Shown: piece by piece, positions 55,483 to 64,000 of the stretch
Position numbering within the stretch: position 1 is the stretch's first letter
How the letters are laid out: each line of letters starts with the position of its first letter
Origin: Phycisphaerales bacterium
GTDB lineage: Bacteria; Planctomycetota; Phycisphaerae; Phycisphaerales; UBA1924
Direction: 5' to 3'
Length of the DNA stretch: 64,000 nucleotides
Assembly: GCA_007693785.1 (NCBI GenBank)
Contig: RECY01000026.1
Span: 124,001 to 188,000, forward strand
Program-made: the position numbers and the translations under genes
Notes under the pieces: generated by a model
Seen by the model: the letters and a program-made list of their open reading frames with translations, nothing else
Told to the model about the DNA's origin: nothing
The model's database searches: none

Positions 55483-56048
55483 GCGGGGCGGGTTTCGGGG
55501 TGCTGCACGCGCGTCTGCGTCGTGAGCGCGCGGGTCGGGCGCCGACCGAGTCGCCGACGCCCCTGGATGAGCGGATGATGGCGCGGGCGCTGCATCTGGC
55601 CGCGGAGGCCGGGGCCGCGGGCGAGGTGCCTGTGGGGGCGGTCGTCTACGAGCTGTCGAGCGGGGCGGTGCTGAGCGAGGCGTCGAACACGCGCGAGCAC
55701 GCGCGCGACCCGGCGGGGCACGCGGAGTTTCTGGCGGTCGTCGAGGCGTGCCGGACGCTCGGGGACTGGCGTCTGAACGCGTGCGGGGTGGCGGTGACGC
55801 TGGAGCCGTGCCCGATGTGCGCGGGGCTGATGGTGAACGCGCGGGTGGGGCGCGTGGTGTACGGGGCGGCGGATCCGAAAGGCGGGGCGTGCCGCTCGCT
55901 CTACACGATCACGACCGACCCGCGCCTCAACCACCGCGTGGCGCTGGTGCCGGGGGTGATGGCGCTCGAATCGGCGGCCCTGCTCCGATCGTTCTTCCGC
56001 GCCCGGCGCGGGCGGGGGAGAGGGCCCGGGGGCGACGCCGGTGCCTGA
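55479..56048 (+). CDS. tadA: tRNA-specific adenosine deaminase
   Basis: Deaminates A34 to inosine in tRNA-Arg(ACG). The 189-residue protein has the zinc site HAEF (HxE) and EPCPMCAG (PCxxC) and the expected RLNACGVAVTLEPCP and YGAADPKGGA segments. An N-terminal extension of about 30 residues precedes the core (from LDERMMARALHLAAEAGAAG). The GTG start at 55479 overlaps the tatC stop as GTGA. The 3' end overlaps mutM by eight bases, so tatC-tadA-mutM is one coupled operon. Confidence 0.92.
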   Translation: MSGAGFGVLHARLRRERAGRAPTESPTPLDERMMARALHLAAEAGAAGEVPVGAVVYELSSGAVLSEASNTREHARDPAGHAEFLAVVEACRTLGDWRLNACGVAVTLEPCPMCAGLMVNARVGRVVYGAADPKGGACRSLYTITTDPRLNHRVALVPGVMALESAALLRSFFRARRGRGRGPGGDAGA

Positions 56049-56943
56049 GCTGCCCGAGGTCGAGCGGGTGCGGGCGACCCTGGAGCCGGGGCTGGTCGGG
56101 CGGACGGTCGCCTCGGTCGCCGTGCATCGGCGGGACGTGGTGGTGGCGCCGGGGGACCCGCCCGGCGGGTTCAGCCGCCAGCGGTCCGCCCAGCCACCCC
56201 GCCCGGTGCGCCTCGACCGGTCGTTGCTGCTCCGCGGCGAGCGGATCACGGGCGTCCTGCGCCGGGGCAAGCAGCTCGCGATCGTCTCCGAGACACGGGC
56301 GGTCGTCGTGCACCTCGGGATGACCGGGCAGCTCCGCCTGCTCGCCCCGGGCGTCCGCCTGACGCCCGCGGGGCACGTCCACGTGCGCTGGACGCTCGCC
56401 GACGCCTCCGCGCTGCTCTTCCGCGACCCGCGTCGGTTCGGGGGCGTCTGGGCTCTGACGGGGCGGGCCGAGCTTGCGGCCCGGTGGGGCGAGCTGGGGC
56501 CCGACGCGATCGGGATCACCCCGGACGAGCTGGCGTCGGCCTTCGCGGGCGTCCGGGCGAGCCTGAAGGTGGCGTTGCTCGATCAGCGCCGTTTGGCGGG
56601 GCTGGGGAACATCTACGCCGACGAGGCGGCCTTCGACGCCCGCCTGCACCCCGCACGCCTCGCGGGCTCGCTCTCCGGGGCGGAGGTCGCCCGTCTGGCC
56701 TCCTCGATCCGGGGCACGCTGACGCGGGCCCTGGCGGCCGGGGGCTCGACCCTGCGGGACTACGCCGACGCCGAGGGTCGGTCGGGGCGGGCTCAACTGG
56801 AGCACCGGGTGTACGGGCGAGCGGGGCAGGCGTGCCGCCGGTGCCGTGGGGTGCTGGCGTCGGGCGTTCTGGCGCAGCGAACGACCGTCTGGTGCCCGCG
56901 GTGTCAGCCGCAAACGGGTGAAGTCACCCGGAGTGGTCGGTGA
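56041..56943 (+). CDS. mutM: Formamidopyrimidine-DNA glycosylase
   Basis: Removes oxidised purines (8-oxoguanine, Fapy) from DNA. The 300-residue protein begins with the processed PELPEVE (Pro1 nucleophile, Glu2). It has the Lys of RRGKQLAI, the H2TH region near SLKVALLDQRRLAGLGNIYA, and the C-terminal zinc finger (CRRC and CPRC, about 263-287). The start is GTG 56041, which preserves PELPEVE. An N-terminal insertion (PGDPPGGFSRQRSAQPPRPV, about 38-57) is longer than usual. Confidence 0.93.
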   Translation: MPELPEVERVRATLEPGLVGRTVASVAVHRRDVVVAPGDPPGGFSRQRSAQPPRPVRLDRSLLLRGERITGVLRRGKQLAIVSETRAVVVHLGMTGQLRLLAPGVRLTPAGHVHVRWTLADASALLFRDPRRFGGVWALTGRAELAARWGELGPDAIGITPDELASAFAGVRASLKVALLDQRRLAGLGNIYADEAAFDARLHPARLAGSLSGAEVARLASSIRGTLTRALAAGGSTLRDYADAEGRSGRAQLEHRVYGRAGQACRRCRGVLASGVLAQRTTVWCPRCQPQTGEVTRSGR

Positions 56944-57465
56944 AATCCACAGAACCCCGCCTTGCGTCCCGTTGGACCCCTGGGGGCGTGTGTCAAGCTC
57001 GTCCACGCGTTTTCCACACCCCTGAGGAAAACACACGACGTTGGGTGGAATGGCGCCCGGATGCCCGGACGGGGCGACTCTCTGTCTCTCTATGAATAGA
57101 GAGAAAGACTCGTCGTCATCGTGGTAGGCGCTGTCGGGTTGTGGACAAGCCCGGTGAGTGGTTACAAGTTCTGCATCGGCCGTTGTTTACGTGGCACCTC
57201 ATGACCGACAGGCTGTCGGCTGGCGCTCGGCGGCGCTCGGGCGGGTGCGGCGTGTCGTGCGCGCGCTCGGGGCGGGTTGGGCCGCGGTGGGGGTGGGCGC
57301 GTCGGCAAGCACTCGGAGACGGCGCGTTATCCACATTCCGTACACAGACGGGAGACAACCCGGCGCGGGCTCATCAAGCCCGAGCGACGCGTGCGTGTAC
57401 GCAGAAACCGAGGGGAAACGCGTGGTGGCTTGCATCGGGGTCCCGATTCGGGTGTCGGCAACGGC
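56944..57465. other. Candidate chromosomal replication origin
   Basis: The 522-base spacer between mutM and the 3' end of dnaA. It contains a perfect DnaA box TTATCCACA (57327-57335), a near box on the complement strand TTGTCCACA (57140-57148), TTTTCCACA (57010-57018), and a weaker AAATCCACA (56943-56951). A 9-bp palindrome TCTCTCTAT-GA-ATAGAGAGA lies at 57085-57104 in the AT-richest part. No gene is apparent. The origin next to dnaA is the common arrangement, but strand melting and box function are not shown. Confidence 0.55.
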
Positions 57466-58803
57466 TCAGGCGGGTTTGGGCGCGGTGCGGAGCTGCTGCT
57501 CCAGGCTGCGGAGCAGGGCGTCGAGTTCCGGATCGAGCAGTCGTTTGGATTTGACGGTCTTGATCGCGTGCATGACGGTGGTGTGGTCGCGCCCGCCGAA
57601 GAACCCGCCGATCTCTTCGAGCGAGTAGAGCGTCTGCTCCCGGGCGAGGTACATGCAGACCTGCCTCGGCAGGGCGACCGAGCGGTGGCGCCGTCGCCCT
57701 TGCAGGTCGGTGGTCTTGACTTGGTAGTAGTCGGTGACGGCCTCGATGATCTGCGGGATGCTCGGGCCCGAGGCGACCCGGACCTCGACCCTCTCGCCGA
57801 GCGCCTTACGAGCGAGCGCCAGGTCGATCGGCACGCCCTCGATCATCGCGACGACCTGGACCTTGGTGATCGCGCCCTCGAGCTCGCGGATGTTGGTGTC
57901 GATCAGGGCGGCGATGTGGGCCGCGACGTCGTCCGGCAGCTCCAGCCCGCGGAGCTTGGCCTTCTTCTTCAGGATCGCGACGCGCGTCTCGAAGCAGGGG
58001 GGCTCGACTTCTGCGACCAGGCCCCACTGGCAGCGGCTCACCAGGCGCTGCTCGAGCTGGGGGATCTCCTCCGGGCGCTCGTCGCTGCTCAGCACGAGCT
58101 GCTTGTCGGCCTGGTACAGGGCGTTGAAGGTGTGGAAGAACTCCTCCTGCGAACGCTCGCGGCTCGCAAGAAAGTGGATGTCGTCGATCACCAGCACGTC
58201 CACGTCGCGGAAGCGGTGGCGGAAGTCGGCCATCTGCCCGCGCTGCACCGCCTCCATGAACTGGTTCAGGAAATCGTCGCAGCTCGTGTAATAGACGACC
58301 GCGTCCGGGCGCTCGGCCGCGATCTGCAGGCAGATCGCCTGGAGCAGGTGCGTCTTGCCCAGGCCCACCCCGCCGTGGATGAACAGGGGGTTGTACGCCT
58401 TGCCCGGGTTGCCGGCGACCGCGACGCTGGCGGCGTGCGCGAGCCGGTTGCCGGGCCCGCTGACGAAGTTCTCGAACCCGTTGTCGGGGTGCAGGTCGAG
58501 CCCGACGGCGCGCCGGGCGGCCGGGACGACCGAGCCGCGGATCGGCTCCGGTTCATCGTGGGGCCCGAGGAAGCGGACCGAGAGGAAATACTTCGAGACC
58601 GCGCGGGCGGCGTCGTCGAAGGCTTCCTGCCCCTGGCGCATGAGATAGTTGCGCTGGACGTCGGTCGCGGTGCGCAGGTGCAGCACGCCGGCGTTGATGC
58701 CGAGCGGCTCGATCTCGTCGAACCACTGTCGGCAGATCGACGGGTGCTCGCCCCGCAGGTGCGCACGCATCCCTGCCCAGATCTCCAGATCCGGGTTCGC
58801 CAT
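57466..58803 (-). CDS. dnaA: Chromosomal replication initiator DnaA
   Basis: An AAA+ protein of 445 residues that opens the origin. Domain I (1-80) is followed by a short linker. The ATPase has Walker A GGVGLGKT (144-151) and Walker B VLVIDDIHFL (about 205-214). A C-terminal DnaA-box-binding domain (about 350-445) carries the DnaA signature around GGRDHTTVMHAI. ATG 58803 is the natural start. The spacer before the start (58804-59079) has a 7-bp hairpin around 58918-58935 but no DnaA box that I can see; the boxes are downstream of the gene. Confidence 0.96.
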   Translation of the reverse strand: MANPDLEIWAGMRAHLRGEHPSICRQWFDEIEPLGINAGVLHLRTATDVQRNYLMRQGQEAFDDAARAVSKYFLSVRFLGPHDEPEPIRGSVVPAARRAVGLDLHPDNGFENFVSGPGNRLAHAASVAVAGNPGKAYNPLFIHGGVGLGKTHLLQAICLQIAAERPDAVVYYTSCDDFLNQFMEAVQRGQMADFRHRFRDVDVLVIDDIHFLASRERSQEEFFHTFNALYQADKQLVLSSDERPEEIPQLEQRLVSRCQWGLVAEVEPPCFETRVAILKKKAKLRGLELPDDVAAHIAALIDTNIRELEGAITKVQVVAMIEGVPIDLALARKALGERVEVRVASGPSIPQIIEAVTDYYQVKTTDLQGRRRHRSVALPRQVCMYLAREQTLYSLEEIGGFFGGRDHTTVMHAIKTVKSKRLLDPELDALLRSLEQQLRTAPKPA

Positions 58804-59079
58804 CGGCGACGCCTCTTTTCGATGCTCTCTAGGAAGGCGGCCGCGATGCTCTTTCGGCGCGACCGACTCCGTGAATGCTCAGCCCGTTTCCGCCCAATTC
58901 CTCGAACAATCCGCACGCCCCGCGGGATCGCGGGGCGACCGCACAACGTAATCGCGCCGCGGGTCCGAGTCAACAGTCTTGCCCCGACGCCTTGCCCGTA
59001 CCACGCCCGCCCCCACGCCGGCGCGAGCACGCGGAAGGGCTGGAAATACAGCACTTGCGCCCTCTGCACGCCCGGCGAG

Positions 59080-59994
59080 TCAGGCGCCGGAGTTCTCGGC
59101 TTCCGCCAGCTGCTGCTCGTACCGCTCCCGGTTCACCCGGTGATCCATCAGGAAATGGATCCGCCCGACGTGCTCTTTCGCGACGACCTCGTGCAGGCGC
59201 TTGCGCGCATAGCCCAGGTGCGTACGGCGCGAGACGTGCCCGAGGATCATCGCCTCGCACGTGCAGACGCGGATCCACTCGGCGATGTCGTTGACGTGCA
59301 GGTGCTTGCCGATTTTGGCGCGGGCGTTGTGCTCGGGTTCGAAGAAGGTGCACTCGGTGATCAGGATCTGGGCGGTGCGGACGTCCTCGCGGAGCAGGTG
59401 CGGGCCGGGGGCGGTGTCGCCGGTGTTGGTGATCAGGGGGATCTGGAGGGTCCGGGTGATCTCGACGCCGCGTTGTTTGAGTTCTTTGAGTTTTTCCTGG
59501 GGGAAGTCGGTGAATTCCTCTTTGAGCTTGCTGCGCCGTTCAACGAGGGCGTAGCCCATGCTGGGGCAGGTGTGGTCGGTGTGGAAGCCGCGGAGGAAGA
59601 GGTTGTTCTTGACCTCGACTTCCTGCTCGGGCTCGAGAGCGATGATCTCGAAGGGGGTTTGCTGCTGTTCGAGGGCGTGGAAGCCCTCGAGCATGGCGCG
59701 CATCGCGGGCTCGATGCGTTTGTCGCAGATGATGGTGCCGGTGCCCATGCCCTGGAAGCGTCGCTGGCTGACCCAATAGCCGAGCCCGCCGACGTGGTCC
59801 ATGTGCCCGTGGGTGACGGCGACGTACTTGCTCGCGAGCATGGCGCGCGGGCAGAGACCCATGTCGAAGGTGACGTCGATCTCGGGGACTTGGACGCTGG
59901 TGGCTTCGCCGGCGACGCTGAGGCCCTGCACCCGGTAGGGTGGCAGATAGAGGAAACCGAGCGAGCCCTCACGGGCCGGGGGCTTGGGGAGCAT
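59080..59994 (-). CDS. RNase Z-like metallo-beta-lactamase-fold hydrolase
   Basis: The 304-residue protein has the metal motif THGHMDHVGGL (His62, His64, Asp66, His67) and further ligands in FHTDHTCPSMGYA, INTGDTAPGP-like NTGDTAPGPH, and a late LGHVSRRTH segment. The layout resembles tRNase Z or related MBL nucleases, but the flexible arm (exosite) of RNase Z is not evident, so the substrate is open. GGAGG stands five to six bases before ATG 59994; the long upstream open frame is non-coding in style. Confidence 0.82.
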   Translation of the reverse strand: MLPKPPAREGSLGFLYLPPYRVQGLSVAGEATSVQVPEIDVTFDMGLCPRAMLASKYVAVTHGHMDHVGGLGYWVSQRRFQGMGTGTIICDKRIEPAMRAMLEGFHALEQQQTPFEIIALEPEQEVEVKNNLFLRGFHTDHTCPSMGYALVERRSKLKEEFTDFPQEKLKELKQRGVEITRTLQIPLITNTGDTAPGPHLLREDVRTAQILITECTFFEPEHNARAKIGKHLHVNDIAEWIRVCTCEAMILGHVSRRTHLGYARKRLHEVVAKEHVGRIHFLMDHRVNRERYEQQLAEAENSGA

Positions 59995-60110
59995 GTCGAA
60001 CCTCCAGAACCCCGGGCTCTCGCCCGGGTCGGCGTGATGAAGCGGAAGAATAGCCCGCGGCGGCACGGTTCGAGCGGGGGGCGAGCGGGGTTCGGTAAAC
60101 TGCGCTCGAG

Positions 60111-60698
60111 ATGGGCGTGCTCCCGGTGCATATCCGACAACGGGCGTTCGAGGGCAAGCGCCCGATGCCGCTGCGCTGGCGCACGGAGATCGGGGCGATC
60201 CGGTATGCGCTGATCGCCTGCGGGGTGCTGTTCGCGGCCCTGTGCTTTCTGATCCCGTTCCTCCTCGTGCCCTTCGGCGTCTCTTGGAACCCGTTGATGG
60301 GCGATTCCGCGTCCGTGCTCTTCGGCACCTGGGGAATCGTGAATATCGCGGCTCACTTCGCCGAGAAGCGGTCTCTCGCCCAGTTCGAGGCACGCCTCGA
60401 CCGGGGCGATCGCCCCTGCCCCGCCTGCGGCTTCGACGTCGCCGGCGTCGCGGAAGACGCCCACGGGCTCTACCACTGCCCGGAGTGCGGCGTCGAGGTG
60501 CTTCCACCCGAGGAGCTCACGCGGTACTGGCGGGCGACGCTCTGGTTCGACCGCTCGCAGCACCTGGGGTACAGAGCCGCCAAGGCATACCAGGCGCAGG
60601 CAAAGGGCGCGTATCAGCTGAGCAACCAGTCCAAGCCCGAGTCCGCGGGAGCGGGCCCCAGAGCGGCCGGTGCGACCGCGGCCGACGCGGGTCGGTAG
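60111..60698 (+). CDS. Membrane protein with a zinc ribbon, 195 aa
   Basis: One or two membrane helices near 30-58 (YALIACGVLFAALCFLIPFL) and about 65-85 are followed by a zinc ribbon, CPACGFDVAGVAEDAHGLYH and CPECG (about 103-128), and a Gln/Ala-rich tail. ATG 60111 is used; ATG 60165 (MPLRW) is an alternative. It is on the same strand as the MoxR gene 52 bases downstream. Function unknown. Confidence 0.65.
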   Translation: MGVLPVHIRQRAFEGKRPMPLRWRTEIGAIRYALIACGVLFAALCFLIPFLLVPFGVSWNPLMGDSASVLFGTWGIVNIAAHFAEKRSLAQFEARLDRGDRPCPACGFDVAGVAEDAHGLYHCPECGVEVLPPEELTRYWRATLWFDRSQHLGYRAAKAYQAQAKGAYQLSNQSKPESAGAGPRAAGATAADAGR

Positions 60699-60750
60699 GA
60701 TCCATACAGGGCTCGGCCTGCGCGCCGGGCCCGGCATGGAGGCTGCACCG

Positions 60751-61824
60751 ATGACAAGCGAGCACGACCCGGCGTCCACCACTCCCGAGCAGGCGATCGC
60801 CGAGGTGACCGGGGCGTATCAGAAGCTCAAGGGCGAGATCCACAAGGTGATCGTGGGTCAGGACGCGGTGGTGGACCAGATGCTGATGAGCATCTTCTGC
60901 CGGGGGCACGCGGTGGTGGTGGGGGTGCCGGGGCTGGCGAAGACGCTCTTGATCTCGACGATCGCGCGGACGCTGGACCTGGGGTTCAGCCGGATCCAGT
61001 TCACGCCGGACCTGATGCCGAGCGACATCACGGGGACGGAGGTGATCGAGGAGAACAAGTCGACGGGCCAGCGGGAGCTTCGGTTTGTGAAGGGCCCGGT
61101 CTTCTCGAACGTGATCCTGGCCGACGAGATCAACCGGACGCCGCCGAAGACGCAGGCGGCGCTCTTGGAGGCGATGCAGGAGCGTCACGTGACGGCCGGC
61201 GGCGCGCGCCACATGCTGCCAGAGCCGTTCTTCGTGCTCGCGACGCAGAACCCGATCGAGCAGGAGGGGACGTACCCCTTGCCGGAGGCGCAGCTCGACC
61301 GGTTCATGTTCCAGATCCTGATCGAGTACCCGCAGGCGGACGAGGAACTGGAGATCGTGCGCCGCTCCACCGGGGGCGGGACGGCCGAGGTCCACGCGGT
61401 GCTGCACACCGAGGACATCCGGCGTGTGCAGTCGCTGGTGCGTCAGACGCCGGTGGCGGACCACGTGATCCGCTACGCGCTGCGCCTGGTGCGGGCGACG
61501 CGGGTGAACGAGCCGATGGACGGCGGGGCCGACCGCCCGAAGATGGTGCAGGACTACGTCTCCTGGGGCGCGGGCCCGCGCGGGAGCGAGAACCTGATCC
61601 TCTCGGCCAAGGCCAAGGCGATTCTCAGCGGCTCGCACCACGTCACGCCCGAGCACATCCGCCAGGTCGCCAAGCCGGTGCTGCGTCACCGCCTGCTGAC
61701 GAACTTCAACGCCGAGGCCGACCAGGTGACGGTGGACCGGATCATCGAGGACCTGCTGGAGGCGGTGCCGGAGGAGGGCTCGGGGGCGGGGGAGCGGCGG
61801 CAGATGGATGAGGTGATGCGGTAG
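60751..61824 (+). CDS. MoxR-family AAA+ ATPase
   Basis: The 357-residue protein has Walker A GVPGLAKT (58-65), Walker B VILADEINRTPPKTQAALLE, the sensor ATQNPIEQEGTYPLPEAQLD and a C-terminal lid. MoxR proteins act as chaperones for the maturation of partner proteins, often with a von Willebrand A-domain protein and DUF58 protein, but neither is in the window. The start is ATG 60751, since GGAGG stands eight bases before it; the ATG at 60736 overlaps that site. It is followed at 62116 by an ABC permease. Confidence 0.9.
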   Translation: MTSEHDPASTTPEQAIAEVTGAYQKLKGEIHKVIVGQDAVVDQMLMSIFCRGHAVVVGVPGLAKTLLISTIARTLDLGFSRIQFTPDLMPSDITGTEVIEENKSTGQRELRFVKGPVFSNVILADEINRTPPKTQAALLEAMQERHVTAGGARHMLPEPFFVLATQNPIEQEGTYPLPEAQLDRFMFQILIEYPQADEELEIVRRSTGGGTAEVHAVLHTEDIRRVQSLVRQTPVADHVIRYALRLVRATRVNEPMDGGADRPKMVQDYVSWGAGPRGSENLILSAKAKAILSGSHHVTPEHIRQVAKPVLRHRLLTNFNAEADQVTVDRIIEDLLEAVPEEGSGAGERRQMDEVMR

Positions 61825-61917
61825 GGAAGGACGGCACTAGGGATTGGGCAATAGGCATTAGGGGGGGAGCTCGGAGTTCGGAGCCGCGGAGTGGGTCTTT
61901 GAAAGTGCGTGTAGCCG

Positions 61918-62048
61918 GTGCCATGGAAACGCGGAGGCGGGCTTCTGAGCCCGGCGGAGCTTTTCCATGCCGGGTGAGGACGGCGCAGGGAGGTTTTGAG
62001 GCGGAGGGAGTGGGGGAGCACTGACCTCTCGGAAGAGGTCAGTGGCAC
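61918..62048. repeat. Dispersed hairpin element, third occurrence
   Basis: The right end 62015-62048 has the family hairpin: CACTGACCTCT (62019-62029), loop CGGA, AGAGGTCAGTG (62034-62044), flanked by GGAG and GCAC as in copies A and B. The left end is uncertain: GTGCCATGG at 61918 begins a different 46-base imperfect hairpin. The spacer 61825-62115 has no gene I can support. Confidence is high for the right hairpin, low for the left boundary. Confidence 0.65.
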
Positions 62049-62115
62049 ATGGGCGGGATTCTGATCCGAGTTCCGAGTTCTTCGCTCCGAGTTCTCCCGC
62101 CCTTACACTCCCCCC

Positions 62116-63990
62116 ATGCCGATCTTTCTTCGATGGCTGCTCGCCCTCGGCCCCACGAACCCGATCGCGGTTCGTCTGGTGCAGAACGGCTCGCGCCGTC
62201 GCAAGCACCTGCTCGTCCGCAGCCTCTACCTCGCGGCCCTCATCATCGTCCTCCTCTGGGCCCTCCTGCTCAACACCCAGGGCGACGCGCTCGACTACCG
62301 CCAGCTCGCCCGCGCCGGCGCACAAAGCTTTACGTACGTCGCCTACCTCCAGGTCGGGCTGATCTGCGTCCTCGCGCCGGTCTTCATGGCCGGGGCCATC
62401 AGCCAAGAGGCCGACCCGCGCACGTGGGACATCCTGCTCACCACGCCGCTCTCCGGCCCGCAGATCGTCCTCGGCAATCTCTTCGGGCGGCTGTTCTTCA
62501 TCCTCGCGCTCCTGCTCGCCAGCCTGCCGCTGTTCGCGATCACGCAGTACTTCGGCGGCGTGCCGGGGCGCTCGATCATGGCGAGCTATCTCATCGCGGC
62601 CTGCGCGGCGCTCTTTGTCGGCACGGTCGCGATCGCCCTCTCGGTCAGCCGCCTCGCGGGCAAGCGGGCGGTGTTCACGTTTTATGTCGCGGTGGTGAGC
62701 TACCTGGCGCTCACGGCCGGGCTCGACGCGGTCTTCCGCAACGCCGGCATGGGGGCCGCCGGCGGCGCGGGGGTGACGTGGATGACCGCGATCAACCCGT
62801 TCCTGACGCTGCACGCCCTGCTGGAGCCGGCCGGCTACCCCCGCGCCCCGGAGGGCACGCCCGGGCTCGAGGGCTGGTTCCTCGCCCGCCCGGTGCGAAC
62901 CTATGCGCTCATCACGCTGCTCAGCAGCCTGCTGCTGATGCTCGCGAGCACGCTGACCGTGCGCACGGGGGGCCTGCAGCAGTTCACCTCCGCCAGCGGC
63001 GGCGCCCGGGCGCCGTGGTATCGGCGACTTTTCGGGCTCGGGGCCGCGGGGAGCGAGCACCGCGCCCCGCGGAGCGTGTGGAGCAACCCGGTCGCCTGGC
63101 GCGAGGCGGCCGCCCGTCAGGCGACGCTCCCGCGGATCCTTGCCCGCTGGTCGTTCATCGCGGCCGGGGCGTTGCTCGGGCTCGCGCTGGTCGTCGTCTA
63201 TCACCTGGGCGGGATGGACACGGGCACGTTCCGCCTGGCGCTCGCGGCGACGGTCCTGGGCGAGGTCGGCGTGATCGCGCTGGTCGCGGTGAACAACGCG
63301 GCGACCGCCGTGAGCCGCGAGCGGGAGGACGGCACGCTCGACCTCCTGCTCACGACGCCGATCACGCCGCAGGCCTACCTCGGCGGCAAGCTGCGCGGGC
63401 TCGTGACCTACCTGCTCCCGATGCTGGCGATCCCGCTGGGGACGCTGCTGCTGGCGGGGGCGTACGTGCTGGTCGCCGAGGCGATCGGGAAGGACGCGAC
63501 GACGCCGTTCGCGCTCCCGACGGTGGGCGGGCCGGGGCGCACGCTCGCGGTGCCGGTGATTCTGCCCGAGGCCGGGCTGCTGGCGGCGGCGAGCCTGATC
63601 CCCTTCATCGCGGCCTGCGTGATGGTCGGGCTGCAGACCTCGGTGCGGAGCAAGGGGACGATCGGCGCGGTGATGGCGACGGTGGGGGTGGTGGGGGTGC
63701 TGGCGGGGCTGGTCGGGCTGTGCGCCGTGCGGGCCGGGGCGGATATGAACACGCTCGGGCCGGTGCTGGCGGGGCTGAGCCCGGCCGGCGTGCTCTTCGC
63801 GGTGCTCGACCCGGCGGACGCGATGTTCAGCACGGTGAGCAACGCCGGCGAGCTGACCCCGGCCCGCGTGGGCCTGGCGATCGGCGTCGCCCTGGGCGCG
63901 GCCGCCCACCTGGCGATCGTCTACGCGATCAAGGCGAGCATGACGCGGAATTTTGACTTCACGGTGCGGAAGCTGGCGGGGACGAAATAG
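62116..63990 (+). CDS. Large ABC-2 type transporter permease
   Basis: A 624-residue integral membrane protein with about 12 hydrophobic segments. The N-terminal half has SLYLAALIIVLLWALLLNTQ and EADPRTWDILLTTPLSGPQI, and the C-terminal half has REREDGTLDLLLTTPITPQA. The two halves therefore share a RxDGTLDxLLTTP-like motif, the signature of GldF/ABC-2 permeases in which a linker is repeated in tandem. No ATPase is adjacent (the MoxR AAA+ is not an ABC ATPase). ATG 62116 begins the first helix region. The gene is complete, ending ten bases before the window edge. Confidence 0.85.
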   Translation: MPIFLRWLLALGPTNPIAVRLVQNGSRRRKHLLVRSLYLAALIIVLLWALLLNTQGDALDYRQLARAGAQSFTYVAYLQVGLICVLAPVFMAGAISQEADPRTWDILLTTPLSGPQIVLGNLFGRLFFILALLLASLPLFAITQYFGGVPGRSIMASYLIAACAALFVGTVAIALSVSRLAGKRAVFTFYVAVVSYLALTAGLDAVFRNAGMGAAGGAGVTWMTAINPFLTLHALLEPAGYPRAPEGTPGLEGWFLARPVRTYALITLLSSLLLMLASTLTVRTGGLQQFTSASGGARAPWYRRLFGLGAAGSEHRAPRSVWSNPVAWREAAARQATLPRILARWSFIAAGALLGLALVVVYHLGGMDTGTFRLALAATVLGEVGVIALVAVNNAATAVSREREDGTLDLLLTTPITPQAYLGGKLRGLVTYLLPMLAIPLGTLLLAGAYVLVAEAIGKDATTPFALPTVGGPGRTLAVPVILPEAGLLAAASLIPFIAACVMVGLQTSVRSKGTIGAVMATVGVVGVLAGLVGLCAVRAGADMNTLGPVLAGLSPAGVLFAVLDPADAMFSTVSNAGELTPARVGLAIGVALGAAAHLAIVYAIKASMTRNFDFTVRKLAGTK

Positions 63991-64000
63991 GAATCAGCAT

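Overview
The window is high-GC chromosomal DNA, most likely from a planctomycete of the Phycisphaerae/Phycisphaerales type. The main reasons are four secreted proteins ending in the GC-type dockerin module (duplicated DGxPDGxVxxADLNxYxxxWL), two secreted proteins ending in a PEP-CTERM-like sorting tail (PTPTAAALGLxGLxGxxxRRRR), DCNGNGIPDxC calcium-type repeats, and a diderm envelope set (bamA, ompH/skp, lpxD, lpxC). Gene density is normal, and I see no phage, IS transposase or CRISPR array. Nearly all long antisense ORFs are GC-rich shadows. The taxonomic call is inference from protein style, not from rRNA.

Layout. 0-7.5 kb: a cut-off gene end, ppk1 and a PTPS-like gene, a phosphohexomutase, small membrane proteins and nuoG (minus). 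7.5-10.9 kb: tRNA-Leu(TAG), a secreted trypsin-like protease with a dockerin, and an FkbM-type methyltransferase. 10.9-15 kb: dnaE. 15-23.4 kb is an exported-protein region: two PEP-CTERM-like paralogues with thioester-domain-like Cys/Gln motifs, then three dockerin proteins, with pyrE and two small genes between. 23.4-33.6 kb: THUMP-like methyltransferase, Lys-tailed SnoaL protein, a lipoprotein-pyrB-gmk operon, ubiX, a histidine kinase, a Nudix hydrolase, parB, a winged-helix basic protein, and a YjfB-like small protein. 33.8-42 kb: clpB, then the envelope operon bamA-ompH-lpxD-lpxC (minus). 42.4-54.1 kb: dienelactone hydrolase, alpha-glucan phosphorylase, a C25/caspase-fold-like secreted protein, comEC, a PDZ protein, and an ECF sigma/anti-sigma pair with a 4-nt overlap. 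54.3-64 kb: overlapping tatC-tadA-mutM, a candidate replication origin, dnaA, an RNase Z-like hydrolase, a MoxR ATPase and a large ABC-2 type permease.

How it fits together. dnaA, the DnaA-box-rich spacer and parB about 27 kb away suggest an origin-proximal region. ppk1, pyrE, pyrB, gmk, nuoG, dnaE and mutM are core metabolism and replication. TatC, BamA, Skp, LpxC/D and the signal-peptide proteins describe a diderm cell with much export. The most unusual items are a family of 34-nt hairpins found in three intergenic spacers, two of them as paired ends about 146 bp apart and with compensatory stem changes; the TED-like PEP-CTERM pair; a PTPS homologue lacking the usual catalytic Cys-Asp-His; a TatC with a long periplasmic insertion; a C25-like protein without its Cys; and a SnoaL domain carrying a histone-H1-like lysine tail.
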